DNA from: Hymenobacter gummosus
Lineage (GTDB): Bacteria > Bacteroidota > Bacteroidia > Cytophagales > Hymenobacteraceae
Assembly: GCF_003970915.1 (NCBI RefSeq)
Contig: NZ_RXOF01000009.1
Coordinates: forward strand, 186,001-250,000
Direction: 5' to 3'
DNA: 64,000 nt
Shown in pieces: positions 1 to 9,734 of the stretch. Each line of letters begins with the position of its first letter. Position 1 is the stretch's first letter. The position numbers and the translations under genes are program-made. The notes under the pieces are model-generated. The model ran no database searches, was not told where the DNA came from, and saw nothing but the letters and a program-made list of their open reading frames with translations.

Positions 1-1104
1 CATCAGCCCGTCGTCGAGGCGGCTGCCGTAGTCGCGGCGCAGGGCTTCGAGGTCGGCGCGCTGCCCGGGCTTGTTGCCCTTGTAGATGTGCATGGTGAGC
101 AGGTTGCTTTCCTGGGCAAACACCTCGGCTTCGGTGGCGGGGCGCCCGTCGAGCAGGTAGGTCAGCTTGTCGAGGCCGCGGGCGGCGGCCGTGGCATTGG
201 GGCGGGGCTGCGGCGTCTCGGTGGCCTTAGGGGTTGCGCAGGCGGCAGCCAGCAGCAGCAGCAGGCCCAGGCCGGCGGCGTAGCGCGTCAGCTGCCGGGG
301 CGAGGACTCGGGGGTATTCATCATTTGAATGCGGTTTTTGAGGGTGATAAAAGAAAACGGAGTGGTAAAGGCAGGGGCCGCCCCGAGCGTGCTCAGGCGC
401 AGCAGGCTGTACTGGTAGGTTTTGGCGGGCAGCTCACTTTCGCGCAGCACGGCCGCGTCGGCAATGAATTCGAGGTTTTCCTGCACGGCCCGCAGCCACA
501 GCCAGGCGGCCGGACTTGCCCAGGCCAGCGCCCGGTGCAGGTGCGCCAGCAGGGTATCGAGGCTGTGCAGCTGGCGCACGTGCACCCGCTCGTGCAGCAA
601 GATGGCCGGCAGCTCGTCGGCCGCGTGCCGCGCCGGATTCAGGTAGATGTGCCGCCCGAAGGAGAACGGGCTGACTGGCGCCTGTACTGCCCGGAACGCG
701 GCCCCGGGCTGGCGCACCGGCCGGGAGGCGCGGTGCAGGCGCCAGAGCGCGGCGGCCTGCACCAGCAGCAGCCCCAGCATCAGCGCCGCGCCCGCGCCGT
801 AGGCCAGCAGCCACCAGGTTTCGGCCGAAAGGGCGGCGGAGGGGGCTGGGGCGGCGCCCGCGGCGCCCTCCTGCAGCAGCGGCAGCAGGTTCAGCCGCCG
901 GGCTGCGGCCGCCGGGGCAGCGCGCAAACTCAGGGCGCTCAGGTCGAGGGCGGGGTAGAGGGCGGCCAGGGCCAGGCTGCCCAGCAGGTAGAAGCGGTTG
1001 AGCCGGTGAAACGTGAGCCGGCGCAAGGCCAGGTAATACACGCCCAGCAGCAGCAACAGCGCCAGTTGCATCTGGGCCAGGTAAAGCAACGGGGCCGGTA
1101 TCAT
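1..1104 (-). CDS. M56 family (BlaR1-type) membrane metallopeptidase, partial
   Basis: Sensor half of a BlaI/BlaR1-type pair. Reading down from ATG at 1104 the frame is open to the window edge (368 codons), so the C-terminus is missing. The N-terminus has hydrophobic segments (about residues 1-20, 35-50 and 90-115) framing cytoplasmic loops. The zinc site is HERVH (H171, E172, H175), followed by a downstream Glu-rich helix (VQENLEFIADAAVLRE), as in M56 peptidases. A further hydrophobic segment near residue 275-290 ends in AAACA, after which the sensor domain begins. The start codon overlaps the blaI stop as ATGA, indicating translational coupling. In known systems the sensor cleaves its partner repressor after ligand binding; the ligand here is unknown, and Bacteroidota use such pairs for more than beta-lactams. 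Confidence 0.85.
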   Translation of the reverse strand, partial: MIPAPLLYLAQMQLALLLLLGVYYLALRRLTFHRLNRFYLLGSLALAALYPALDLSALSLRAAPAAAARRLNLLPLLQEGAAGAAPAPSAALSAETWWLLAYGAGAALMLGLLLVQAAALWRLHRASRPVRQPGAAFRAVQAPVSPFSFGRHIYLNPARHAADELPAILLHERVHVRQLHSLDTLLAHLHRALAWASPAAWLWLRAVQENLEFIADAAVLRESELPAKTYQYSLLRLSTLGAAPAFTTPFSFITLKNRIQMMNTPESSPRQLTRYAAGLGLLLLLAAACATPKATETPQPRPNATAAARGLDKLTYLLDGRPATEAEVFAQESNLLTMHIYKGNKPGQRADLEALRRDYGSRLDDGLM

Positions 1105-1481
1105 GACTGTGGCTTGTGCTGGTCGGGCCCGTCCTCAATCATGCGCACGATTTCCTTGAGCTCCTCGGCGCTGATTTTCTGCTCCTTGGCGAAGAAGGAC
1201 ACCAGCTCTTTGTAGGAGTTCTTGAAATAGTCGCCCACCAGGCTGCTCACGAAGCGGCGGCGGTAGTCCTGCTCGGCAATGAGCGGGGTGAAGCGGAAAG
1301 TGTTGCCCAGCTTCTCGCCCTGCAGGTAGCCCTTGCGCTCCAGGTTGCGCACCGTGGAGGCCAGCGTGGTGTAGGGCGGCCGCGGCTCGGGCAGTTGCTC
1401 CAGCACGTCCTTGATAAAGCCGCCGCCTAGCTGCCAGAAGGCCCGCATGGCCTCTTCCTCGGGTTGAGTAAGTCGTTCCAT
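1101..1481 (-). CDS. BlaI/MecI-family transcriptional repressor
   Basis: 126-residue winged-helix repressor of the penicillinase-repressor family, the usual length. The N-terminal half (about 5-75) has the family pattern LTQPEEEAMRAFW, then PPYTTLASTVRNLERKGYL (recognition helix and wing). The C-terminal half is a charged dimerisation helix region (YKELVSFFAKEQKISAEELKEIV). It is the first gene of a two-gene unit with the M56 peptidase, joined by a four-base ATGA overlap. Two inverted repeats lie 10-46 bases upstream of its start and are probable self-operators. Family function is DNA-binding repression relieved by proteolysis; the regulon beyond itself cannot be told from the sequence. Confidence 0.93.
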   Translation of the reverse strand: MERLTQPEEEAMRAFWQLGGGFIKDVLEQLPEPRPPYTTLASTVRNLERKGYLQGEKLGNTFRFTPLIAEQDYRRRFVSSLVGDYFKNSYKELVSFFAKEQKISAEELKEIVRMIEDGPDQHKPQS

Positions 1482-1490
1482 ATTCAGCTT

Positions 1491-1526
1491 ATTACGATTT
1501 GTTCGTAATTCTACGAAAGTTTCGTA
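1491..1526 (-). promoter_or_regulatory. Probable BlaI-type operator: two adjacent dyads
   Basis: Two perfect inverted repeats stand directly upstream of the repressor gene. The first is ATTACGA - 5 bases - TCGTAAT (1491-1509). The second is TACGAAA - 1 base - TTTCGTA (1512-1526). Both share the half-site TACGA/TCGTA. Position and symmetry fit autoregulation by the BlaI-type dimer, whose known operators are also dyads with TACA/TGTA half-sites. Confidence 0.7.
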
Positions 1527-1604
1527 ACAAGGAATGCGCCGGGGCGAAATATTTTTTTGTATAAATAAAAAAAGCCCTTTTACGCTGCGTAGAGTGACTT
1601 TCTA

Positions 1605-1868
1605 ACACGTCCTCCTTCATCTGGCGTACGGCGCCGCCGAACCGAAGGTCGACGTAGTCAAGGACCTTCCTCGACCTCGCACTGCCGTTGCCAACAAAGC
1701 TCAGACGCTGCGGTAAGAACGACGAAAGCGCAGCCACCAAACGACCGGGCGTTGGTGGCTGTGCTTGATGTTGGTGCATCGGCTTAAAAGCGTCGGCACT
1801 TCGTAAGGAGCGGCGGTGCGGGGTGCGAGGAAGGTCCTTCGCTTTGCTCAGGATGACGTTCTTTTTTG
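1605..1868. repeat. Long palindromic intergenic element, family H copy 1
   Basis: About 264 bp that can fold on itself. The right end reads GAGGAAGGTCCTTCGC then GCTCAGGATGACGTTC. The left end has the complementary AAGGACCTTCCTCG. An inner arm pair, AGCGCAGCCACCAA and TTGGTGGCTGTGCTT, brackets a short loop. Part of the left arm carries an insertion (GAACCGAAGGTCGACGTAGTC) shared with the copies at 40.3, 47.0 and 55.0 kb. No coding potential; it fills the gap between blaI and the M13 peptidase gene. Confidence 0.85.
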
Positions 1869-1885
1869 TCGCCCGCCAACCCGGT

Positions 1886-3997
1886 TTACCAGATTTTGGC
1901 CCGCTCGCCCTCGGCGCGCACCATTTTCTGGCCGGGCTGGCAGCCAAAGGCCTGGTAGAACTCCGGCATGTTCATCAGCGGGCCGATGGTGCGGTACTGC
2001 CCGGGGGAGTGCGGGTCGGTCAGAATCTGCTGACGCAGGGCTTCGGGGCGGATGTTGGTGCGGCGCAGCTGGGCCCAGGCCAGGAAGAAGCGCTGCTCGG
2101 GCGTGAAGCCGTCGATTTTGGGGCGCGGTTTGTCGCCGTAGGTTTTCTGCAGCTGCTTCTGCAGGGCCCCGTACACGATGGTCAGCCCGGCGAAGTCGGC
2201 CAGGTTTTCGCCCATGGTCAGCTTGCCGTTCACGTGCACCGAGTCGAGGGGCGAGAAGGCGTCGTACTGGGTGCCCACGATGGCGGCGCGGCGGTTAAAC
2301 TCGTCGTTGTCCTCCTTGGTCCACCAGTCGCGCAGGTTGCCGGCGGCGTCGTACTGCCGGCCCTGGTCGTCGAAGCCGTGGGTCATTTCGTGCCCCATCA
2401 CCCCGCCGATGGCCCCGTAGTTGACCGCGTCGTCGGCGTCGGGGTTGAAGAACGGGGGCTGCAGGTAGCCGGCCGGGAAGACGATTTCGTTCATCGGCGG
2501 GTTGTAGTAGGCATTCACCGTGGGCGGCGTCATGCCCCACTCGTTGCGGTCGATGGGCTGGCCGAGGTGGCGCAGGTTGTCGCGCGTTTCCCAGGCGCGG
2601 GCGGCTAGCAGGTTGGTCAGGTAGGAGCCGCGGGTGATGACGAGCTGGGAGTAGTCCTTCCACACGTCCGGGTAGCCGATTTTGACGCGCAGGGCATTCA
2701 GCTTTTTCAGTGCCTCCTCCTTGGTGGCCGGGCTCATCCAGGTGTTCGAGCGGATGTGGTCGGCCATCGACTCCTTCACGTTGGCCACCATTTCCAGGGC
2801 CTTGGCCTTGGCCCGGGGCGAGAAGGCCTTGTCGACGTACAGCTGCCCGAAGGCCTCGCCCAGGTAGGCGTCGGTGGCGGCCAGCATGCGTTTCCAGCGC
2901 ACCTGCTGGGTTTTGGCCCCGCCCAGCACCTGCTGAAAGCGGAAGGCCTCGTCGACGTAGGCTTTGGGCAGCGCCCCGCTCACCGAGCGCACCAAGTGCC
3001 AGCGCAGATAGGTTTTCTGGTCGGCCAGCGGCTCGGCTTTCACCAGCTTGTTCAGCTCGTCGAAGAAAGCCGGCTGGCCCACCACCAGCTCCTGGGCCGC
3101 GCCGAGCTGCATGGCAGCCAGCAGGCGGGGCAAATCGAGGGCGGGGTAGCGCTTGGCGGCGGCGGCCACCGTCATCTTATTATAGTTGCTCTGCGGGTCG
3201 CGCAGCTCCACGGGCGTGCGGGAGGCCTTGGCCAGGCGCATTTCCAGGCGCTCCACCACGGCGGCGTTCTGCTGGGCCGTGGCCTCGTTGTCGCCCAGCT
3301 GCCCGAAGGTATTGCGCAGGTAGGTGCGGTAGGCCTCGCGGATGCGCTTGCTCCGCTCGTCGTCCTTGAGGTAATAGTCGCGGTTGGGCAAGGTCAGCCC
3401 GCCCTGGTTCAGCCCCACCACGTACTGGGTGGAGTTCTTCTCGTCCACGTCGACGCCGATGCGGAAGTAGGCGCCGGTCTGCAGGATTTTCTGGCGGGCC
3501 AGGCCGACGATGAGCCCGGTTTTGTCCTTGATCAGCAACAGGCGCTCCAGCTCGGGCCGGAGCGGGCGCAGGCCGTCCCGCTCAATGGCCACCGTGTCCA
3601 TGGCCGTGGCATAGAAGTCACCGACTTTCTGGGCGTTCGAGCCCATGGTCGCGCCGGTGTTGGCCGCGGCGGCTTCCAGAATGCTGCGCATCAGCGCCTG
3701 GTTGCGGTCCTGCAGCAGGTTGCGCGGCCCCCAGCTGGAGGCGTAGCTCGGAATGGGGTTGGCCTTAAGCCAGGCGCCGCCCGCAAACTGGAAAAAGTCC
3801 TCGCAGGGCGACACCGAACGGTCAATATCAGCCACATCGATGCTGAGGCCGCGGACTTCGGGCGCGGCGGCCGGGGGCGGCGTGGCAGCGGCCGGGGTGG
3901 TGCTGGCGGTGCTGGCCGGCGTGGTGGAGGCGCAGCCGGCCAGCGCCAGCAGGCCCGCCGCGGCGGCCAGGCGCGGCAGCAGAATCGACGTTTTCAT
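1886..3997 (-). CDS. M13 family zinc endopeptidase lipoprotein (PepO/neprilysin-like)
   Basis: 703-residue exported zinc endopeptidase. An open frame begins further upstream at 4123, but MKTSILLPRLAAAAGLLALAG followed by Cys is a clear lipoprotein signal, so ATG at 3997 is chosen. A Thr/Ala/Pro linker follows, then the M13 N-terminal domain (SPCEDFFQFAGGAWL near residue 70). The catalytic motif is GHEMTH (H536, E537, H540), preceded by NAYYNPPMNEIVFPAG, with the third ligand in ENLADFAGL. The C-terminus (FGCQPGQKM...IW) has the conserved Cys and Trp. All catalytic residues are present. It is probably a periplasmic or surface oligopeptidase. It is single, with no operon partner. Confidence 0.95.
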   Translation of the reverse strand: MKTSILLPRLAAAAGLLALAGCASTTPASTASTTPAAATPPPAAAPEVRGLSIDVADIDRSVSPCEDFFQFAGGAWLKANPIPSYASSWGPRNLLQDRNQALMRSILEAAAANTGATMGSNAQKVGDFYATAMDTVAIERDGLRPLRPELERLLLIKDKTGLIVGLARQKILQTGAYFRIGVDVDEKNSTQYVVGLNQGGLTLPNRDYYLKDDERSKRIREAYRTYLRNTFGQLGDNEATAQQNAAVVERLEMRLAKASRTPVELRDPQSNYNKMTVAAAAKRYPALDLPRLLAAMQLGAAQELVVGQPAFFDELNKLVKAEPLADQKTYLRWHLVRSVSGALPKAYVDEAFRFQQVLGGAKTQQVRWKRMLAATDAYLGEAFGQLYVDKAFSPRAKAKALEMVANVKESMADHIRSNTWMSPATKEEALKKLNALRVKIGYPDVWKDYSQLVITRGSYLTNLLAARAWETRDNLRHLGQPIDRNEWGMTPPTVNAYYNPPMNEIVFPAGYLQPPFFNPDADDAVNYGAIGGVMGHEMTHGFDDQGRQYDAAGNLRDWWTKEDNDEFNRRAAIVGTQYDAFSPLDSVHVNGKLTMGENLADFAGLTIVYGALQKQLQKTYGDKPRPKIDGFTPEQRFFLAWAQLRRTNIRPEALRQQILTDPHSPGQYRTIGPLMNMPEFYQAFGCQPGQKMVRAEGERAKIW

Positions 3998-4177
3998 AGC
4001 GTCTGAAGGGGAATGGAGTGAGAAGGGAAGGACTTGAAAGACCCCCGGCCCGGCGCTGGGGCTGCACCGGGCGGGCGGCTGCCCGAAGCTAGCCCCGCCG
4101 CCGTAATTCGGGCCGTAGCTCATCCATTCGTGCTACGGTCCTGTTATCTTGCAATGAACTCGGCCCGCGCTCCTCAC

Positions 4178-4618
4178 ATGAAACAAGCTCTATTTCTTGC
4201 CTCGCTGCTGCTACTGGGCGCTGCTCCCCTCCAGGCCCAGACGCCGCCCGCTCCGGTTGCCGCCGCGCCGGCCAACGTGGAAGCGGATTTTCTGAAAGTG
4301 GCCAATGCCGCCGCCAGCCTGATGAAGCGGCTGATGGCCCTGCCCGCCACCGCCACCGCCGAGGCCCCGCTGCTGCGCGAGTGCAACGCCCTGTGCCAGC
4401 GGGGCCGCCTCGTCACGCCGGCCTATGCCCAGTGGCTGCGCAGCCTCTCCAAGGACGAGCTGCAAACGGCCGTGCAGCACCTGCGCGCCAGCGCCTTTGT
4501 GCAGTACTTCGGCCCCCTGCAGTACGACCCCAAGTTCGAAGCCCGCTACAAAGCCAGCCCCGCCGCCGCCGATATGATGCTGGCCCTGCTCAACGCGTTG
4601 GACTTCGAGCGGCAGTAG
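4178..4618 (+). CDS. Hypothetical exported protein
   Basis: 146 residues starting MKQALFLASLLLLGAAPLQA, a typical signal peptide cleaved after QA. The mature part is alpha-helical and Ala-rich, with two Cys close together (ECNALCQRG) and the conserved-looking stretch FVQYFGPLQYDP. No recognised domain. An in-frame ATG 24 bases upstream (4154) would add eight residues before the signal peptide; the later start is preferred because the signal peptide then begins at Met-Lys. It is transcribed divergently from the M13 peptidase, with TATCTTGC, a TAnnTTTG-like box, at 4146-4153. Confidence 0.75.
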   Translation: MKQALFLASLLLLGAAPLQAQTPPAPVAAAPANVEADFLKVANAAASLMKRLMALPATATAEAPLLRECNALCQRGRLVTPAYAQWLRSLSKDELQTAVQHLRASAFVQYFGPLQYDPKFEARYKASPAAADMMLALLNALDFERQ

Positions 4619-4626
4619 GTTTTTGA

Positions 4627-4893
4627 ATGGGGAAGGAGGAAAGAAGAACGTCATCCTGAGCAACGCGAAGGACCTTCCTCGAACCTTGCACCGCCGCTGA
4701 TGCCACTGTGCAGACGTTAATCAGCACCAACTGACAAGCGCAGCCACTACCATTTTCGGTTAGTGGCTGCGCTTGTTACTACCCGCTGTGAAATAGCGTC
4801 TGCGCATTGGCATCAGCATTGGTGCAGGGTGGGAGGAGGGTCCCTCGCGTTGCCCAGGATGACGTTCTTCCTCCTTCCTCATTCCTCCTTCTT
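4627..4893. repeat. Long palindromic intergenic element, family H copy 2
   Basis: The best-preserved full copy in the window. Left arm: GGAAGGAGGAAAGAAGAACG then TCATCCTGAGC, GAAGGACCTTCCTC, TTGCACCGCCGCTGATGCC, then GCGCAGCCACTACC. The right arm returns in reverse complement, ending GGATGACGTTCTTCCTCC. It separates two convergent genes and is non-coding. Confidence 0.88.
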
Positions 4894-4907
4894 CATTTAA
4901 TTAAGCC

Positions 4908-6044
<1,137 letters not shown>

Positions 6045-6183
6045 CTACCTGCCCAACCGCCGGCGCCCCGCATGGTTCAGGCCGCGGCCGCTCCTGGTTA
6101 CCTGCAGGCGCCCCGCCCGCCGCGGCCCGAGCAAGGCCGACTGCGTATACTCGCGGGCCGCTTTATCCCCTTTACCATTGCCC

Positions 6184-7038
6184 ATGCGCACCGTCAAGCA
6201 GCAGCACCGCGCCGTCAGCGCCCCCATTGCCGATCTGGTAACCTACCGCGCCCTGCCCACCGAGTCCGTCGAGCACCTCGACCCGTTTCTGTTTTTGAAC
6301 CACCACGGCCCACAGACCTATAAGCCTAATAACCGCGGCCTGCCCTTCGGCCCGCACCCGCACCGCGGCTTCGAAACGGTGACGTTCATCCTGGAGGGTG
6401 ACATCATGCACGAGGACACCGGCGGGCACCAGAGTATCATCAACGCCGGCGGCATTCAGTGGATGACGGCCGGGCGCGGGCTTATCCACGCCGAAGTGTC
6501 GTCGCCGGAGTTCAAGCGTACGGGCGGCCCGCTCGAAATTCTGCAGCTCTGGGTGAACCTGCCCGCCAAGGACAAGCTCACCGAACCGCGATACATCGGC
6601 CTGCAGGCCCCCGACATTCCCACCGTCAGCCTCGACGAAGGCCGCGTGCGTATCCACGCCGTGTCGGGCGAGTGGGCCGGGCAGCGCGGCGCCGTGCAGC
6701 CCCTGGCCGATATTCAGCTGGCTACCATCGACTTTCAGGCCGGCGGCCAGCTCACGCTGCCCATTCCGGCCGCGCACACCATCTTCTTCTACACCATCCG
6801 CGGCCGGCTGCGCGTCAACGGCGAGGAAACCGAGGCGCTGCGGCTGACCGAGTTCAACCACGACGGCGACAAGCTGCACATCGAAGCCTTGACCGACGCG
6901 GTGCTGCTGCTGGGACACGCCCAGCCCTTCCTCGAGCCCATCGTGGCCTACGGCCCCTTCGTGATGAACACCGCCGCCGAAATTCAGCAGGCCTACCAGG
7001 ACTACCAGGCTGGCAAGTTCGGCCAGTGGCGGGGCTAG
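6184..7038 (+). CDS. Pirin family protein
   Basis: 284-residue bicupin. The N-terminal cupin carries the metal ligands in GPHPHRGFET (H58, H60) and GRGLIHAE (H102, E104), matching the four ligands of characterised pirins. The C-terminal cupin ends with LLLGHAQPFLEPIVAYGPFV. ATG at 6184 is chosen over an in-frame TTG two codons earlier. Pirins are iron proteins; some show quercetin dioxygenase activity and others act as redox-responsive co-regulators, so the reaction here is open. A strong terminator follows directly. Confidence 0.93.
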   Translation: MRTVKQQHRAVSAPIADLVTYRALPTESVEHLDPFLFLNHHGPQTYKPNNRGLPFGPHPHRGFETVTFILEGDIMHEDTGGHQSIINAGGIQWMTAGRGLIHAEVSSPEFKRTGGPLEILQLWVNLPAKDKLTEPRYIGLQAPDIPTVSLDEGRVRIHAVSGEWAGQRGAVQPLADIQLATIDFQAGGQLTLPIPAAHTIFFYTIRGRLRVNGEETEALRLTEFNHDGDKLHIEALTDAVLLLGHAQPFLEPIVAYGPFVMNTAAEIQQAYQDYQAGKFGQWRG

Positions 7039-7060
7039 GGGCGGATTCCGCGCTTCAATA

Positions 7061-7096
7061 AAAAAGGCCGCTGCAGTGAGTTGCAGCGGCCTTTTT
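7061..7096. terminator. Bidirectional intrinsic terminator
   Basis: Stem GGCCGCTGCA / TGCAGCGGCC (7066-7075 and 7082-7091) with a 6-base loop, flanked by AAAAA on the left and TTTTT on the right. It can serve both the pirin gene (plus) and the STAS-like gene (minus), which converge here. Confidence 0.9.
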
Positions 7097-7106
7097 CGTG
7101 GTTTGT

Positions 7107-7508
7107 TCAGGCCAGTAGCCAGGCAATGGCCTCGGCCTCGTCGTCGAAATTGCAGTAGCTGATCTGGTGGCGCACCGGCACCGTCACGGCCGCCGAGGCG
7201 TGGCGGGCAGCCGCGTCGTGGGGCAGCAGCACGGCCCGGCGGCGGTAGTTGCCCGGCCCGATGGCGCGCGGGTACCAGTGCTCCTGAATCCACTGCTGCT
7301 CGGCCGCCGAAAAGGGCACCATGTAGCGCTGGTCGGCCAGGATGCGGCCGTGCTGGGTTTCAATCAGCCAGGCCAGCGTCTGCTCCATGATTTCGCGCCG
7401 CTCGACCACGTCGTACCCGTTGGGACGCCAGATAAGCCGCAGAAAGCCCCGGGCATCGTCGACCAATCGGGCGGCCCGGTTCTCAAAGTAAGTGGACTGC
7501 TGCGCCAT
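7107..7508 (-). CDS. STAS/SpoIIAA-like small protein, paralogue 1
   Basis: 133 residues with no signal peptide. ATG at 7508 (MAQQSTYFENRAARL) is chosen; the open frame upstream runs into Cys/Ala-rich low-quality sequence. The order of motifs matches two other proteins in this window (12154-12588 and 29006-29446): an N-terminal strand pair around a conserved Trp (FLRLIWRPNG), a helix, then ILADQRYMVP, W-x(4)-HWYPR, and a C-terminal FDDEAEAIAWL helix. The alternating pattern and closing helix resemble STAS/SEC14-like folds, but I do not recognise a characterised member. Probably cytosolic. It converges on pirin at a shared terminator. Confidence 0.72.
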   Translation of the reverse strand: MAQQSTYFENRAARLVDDARGFLRLIWRPNGYDVVERREIMEQTLAWLIETQHGRILADQRYMVPFSAAEQQWIQEHWYPRAIGPGNYRRRAVLLPHDAAARHASAAVTVPVRHQISYCNFDDEAEAIAWLLA

Positions 7509-7843
7509 AACGTATACCATATCCAGTGAAATTCGGTGGGCAAAACCGGCCGCCGCAACGCCCCCCGCGCCGGCGGCCCCGCAGCAGGCTGCGCGGCGGT
7601 GCTCGTCAAAAAACACAATTTTCGGTGAAATGGTTTGCTATTGGCCAGCGGGCTTTCAGCCATAAAGAGGCCTTACAAGCGTTAGCACGGCACTTTTATA
7701 GTAACGTTGCTAGGAAAATAACAATTTATTTCGCTGATAATATTACCATTTTATCTTCCCGATTTGGTAAACTTGTAGAATCGTCCGGTGCTCTGCCGGG
7801 CGGGCAACGGACTGCATAACTACATCTACCAACAAGTCGGGGC
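7509..7843. other. AT-rich intergenic region between divergent genes
   Basis: 335 bp between the divergent STAS-like and serine hydrolase genes. The part 7680-7780 is markedly AT-rich for this genome and probably holds promoters for both sides, but I see no convincing TAnnTTTG box, hairpin or reading frame. Confidence 0.5.
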
Positions 7844-9643
7844 GTGAGGAAGTGGATTACCCTGGTAGGGGCCTGGTTATTGACGACGCTGACGGCCGCC
7901 ACGGCCCAGACGACGGGCATTGCCGCGCCGCAGCTGGCCGGCTGCGACGCGGCCGTGCAGGAGTTTATGCAGCGCTGGGACATTCCGGGCGCCTCGGTGG
8001 CCATCAGCAAGGACGGCCGCCTGGTGTACGAGCGGGGCTTCGGCTACGCCGATTTGGCCCGCACCGAGCCCATGCGCCCGGCCCACTTGCTGCGCGTGGC
8101 CAGCGTGTCGAAGCCCGTTACGGCGGTGGCCATCCTGAAGCTGGCCGAACAAGGCCGCGTGGCACTCAATCACCGCGTCTTCGGCCCCGAGGGCTATTTG
8201 CAGAGCGCGTATTACCTCGACGTCATTCAGGATAAGCGCATCTACGACATTACGGTGCGCCAGCTGCTGGAGCACACCGGCGGCTGGAACCGCAACGCGG
8301 GCGTGGACAACCTCTCCAGCTCCGACCCCATCGATTTTCCGCTGCACGTGGCCCGGACCATGCAGGCCTCGAACCCCGTGGCCGATACCACCCTGCTGCG
8401 CTTCGTGCTCAGCCGGGGGCTGAACTTTGCGCCCGGCAGCCGCTTCGCCTACTCCAACATGGGCTACCTGGTGCTGGGCAAAATCATCGAGCAGGTGACG
8501 GGCCGGCCCTACGCCGCCTGGGTGCAGGACAATATCTTCCGCCCCGCCGACATCCTCGAAGCTCACCTGGGGCGCAACCTGCTGACCGACAAGCAGGAGC
8601 GCGAAGCCGAGTACTTCAGCAAGCGGGTGAGCGAGTCGTGCTACGGCACCGGGCAGAAGGTGGCCATGCCCTACGGCGGCTGGAACCTGGAAGCCATGGG
8701 CGCCCACGGCGGCTGGCTGTTCTCGGCCCGCGACCTGGTGCGCTTCATGCTGGCCGTCGACGGCAACCCCTCGCGCCCGGACCTGCTCACGGCCACCAGC
8801 ATCGACACCATGACGACCTCCGACGAGCCCAACCGCCGCTACGCCAAGGGCTGGCTCGTCAACAAGGACCGCAGCACCTGGTGGCACACCGGCTCCCTCG
8901 ACGGCACGGCCAGCTGCGTGGTGCGCACCGCCGCCGGCTACACCTGGGCCATCTTGCTGAATGGCCGCGCCGTGCCCAACCGCTTCTGGCACGACCTGGA
9001 AGAGCTAGGCTGGGACTGCCTGCGCGCCGCCGACAACCGCTGGCCCGCCTACGATTTGTTTGCGCCCGCTCAAAACGCCAGCCGGCTGCAAGCCAAGACC
9101 CTGAGCCCCACCGCCGCCCGCCTGAGCTGGCGCAACGGCTCCGGCACCGACCGCCTGCTCATCCTGCAGGAGCAGGCACCCGTGACTGAGTTGCCCCAGG
9201 ACGGCACCAACTACGTGGCCGCCACCAGCTTCGGGCAGGGCGCCAGCCTGGGCCGGGCCGCCGTGGTAGCCGCCGGCCCCGACAGCCTCGTGACCGTGCG
9301 CGACCTGCTGCCCGGCCGCACCTATTTTGCCCGCCTCGTGGAGTACCGCCAGGACACCATCACCGGCCAGCACCCCGTCTACGCCCTCGACGGCAACCCG
9401 GTGCTGGAGTTTCGCACGCCGGCTCAGCCGCAGGTGGTGGCCAAGGCTACCAAGCCGGCCAAGCGCGGCAAAACCACCCGCCACACCGCCAGTACCCGCC
9501 GGCGCAGCCCCAAGCCCACTGCCCCGGCCGCGGTCAAAGTCGACGCCAAAGCCGTGGTTCCGGCAGCTTCCAACGGGGAGCGGCCCGCGGCTCAGTCTTA
9601 CTGGGCCCGGCTGTGGTCGGCTGGGCTGAGCCTGCTGAAATAA
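7844..9643 (+). CDS. Serine hydrolase, class C beta-lactamase/penicillin-binding-protein-like
   Basis: 599 residues beginning at GTG (7844) with a signal peptide (VRKWITLVGAWLLTTLTAATAQ), so periplasmic or secreted. The catalytic triad motifs of the family are all present: SVSK (S87, K90), YSN (Y203, N205) and HTG (H348-T349-G350). The catalytic domain ends near residue 390. A further region (about 400-520) is beta-rich and fibronectin-III-like, followed by a Lys/Arg/Pro-rich tail and a hydrophobic C-terminus. Substrates of such enzymes range from esters to D-amino-acid peptides, so true beta-lactamase activity should not be assumed. It is single-gene. Confidence 0.88.
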   Translation: MRKWITLVGAWLLTTLTAATAQTTGIAAPQLAGCDAAVQEFMQRWDIPGASVAISKDGRLVYERGFGYADLARTEPMRPAHLLRVASVSKPVTAVAILKLAEQGRVALNHRVFGPEGYLQSAYYLDVIQDKRIYDITVRQLLEHTGGWNRNAGVDNLSSSDPIDFPLHVARTMQASNPVADTTLLRFVLSRGLNFAPGSRFAYSNMGYLVLGKIIEQVTGRPYAAWVQDNIFRPADILEAHLGRNLLTDKQEREAEYFSKRVSESCYGTGQKVAMPYGGWNLEAMGAHGGWLFSARDLVRFMLAVDGNPSRPDLLTATSIDTMTTSDEPNRRYAKGWLVNKDRSTWWHTGSLDGTASCVVRTAAGYTWAILLNGRAVPNRFWHDLEELGWDCLRAADNRWPAYDLFAPAQNASRLQAKTLSPTAARLSWRNGSGTDRLLILQEQAPVTELPQDGTNYVAATSFGQGASLGRAAVVAAGPDSLVTVRDLLPGRTYFARLVEYRQDTITGQHPVYALDGNPVLEFRTPAQPQVVAKATKPAKRGKTTRHTASTRRRSPKPTAPAAVKVDAKAVVPAASNGERPAAQSYWARLWSAGLSLLK

Positions 9644-9701
9644 TTCGGGATATTATTTTCAGATTCTGAGCAGCTTGCGCGGATATCTTGTTTTTAGCGG
9701 A

Positions 9702-9709
9702 TAGATTTG
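9702..9709 (+). promoter_or_regulatory. Candidate -7 promoter element (TAGATTTG)
   Basis: Exact match to the Bacteroidota -7 consensus TAnnTTTG, 25 bases before the ATG of the SUKH-3 gene. No clear -33 TTTG at the ideal spacing. Confidence 0.5.
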
Positions 9710-9734
9710 TATTCCGTTAAGACCAGTTGCCCGC

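Noticed and set aside
88-1215. Plus-strand open frame of 375 codons at the window start
   Set aside because: Antisense to the M56 peptidase, whose minus-strand frame has HERVH and membrane helices and is missed only because it runs off the window.
1492-1947. Frames through family H repeats (for example ALRMTFFF-type and SFALLRMT peptides)
   Set aside because: The same peptides recur wherever the repeat occurs and are products of the palindrome, not genes.
7844-9643. Calling the class C serine hydrolase a beta-lactamase linked to the BlaI/BlaR1 pair
   Set aside because: The family is functionally broad, the two loci are 6 kb apart, and no TACGA dyad is seen before this gene.
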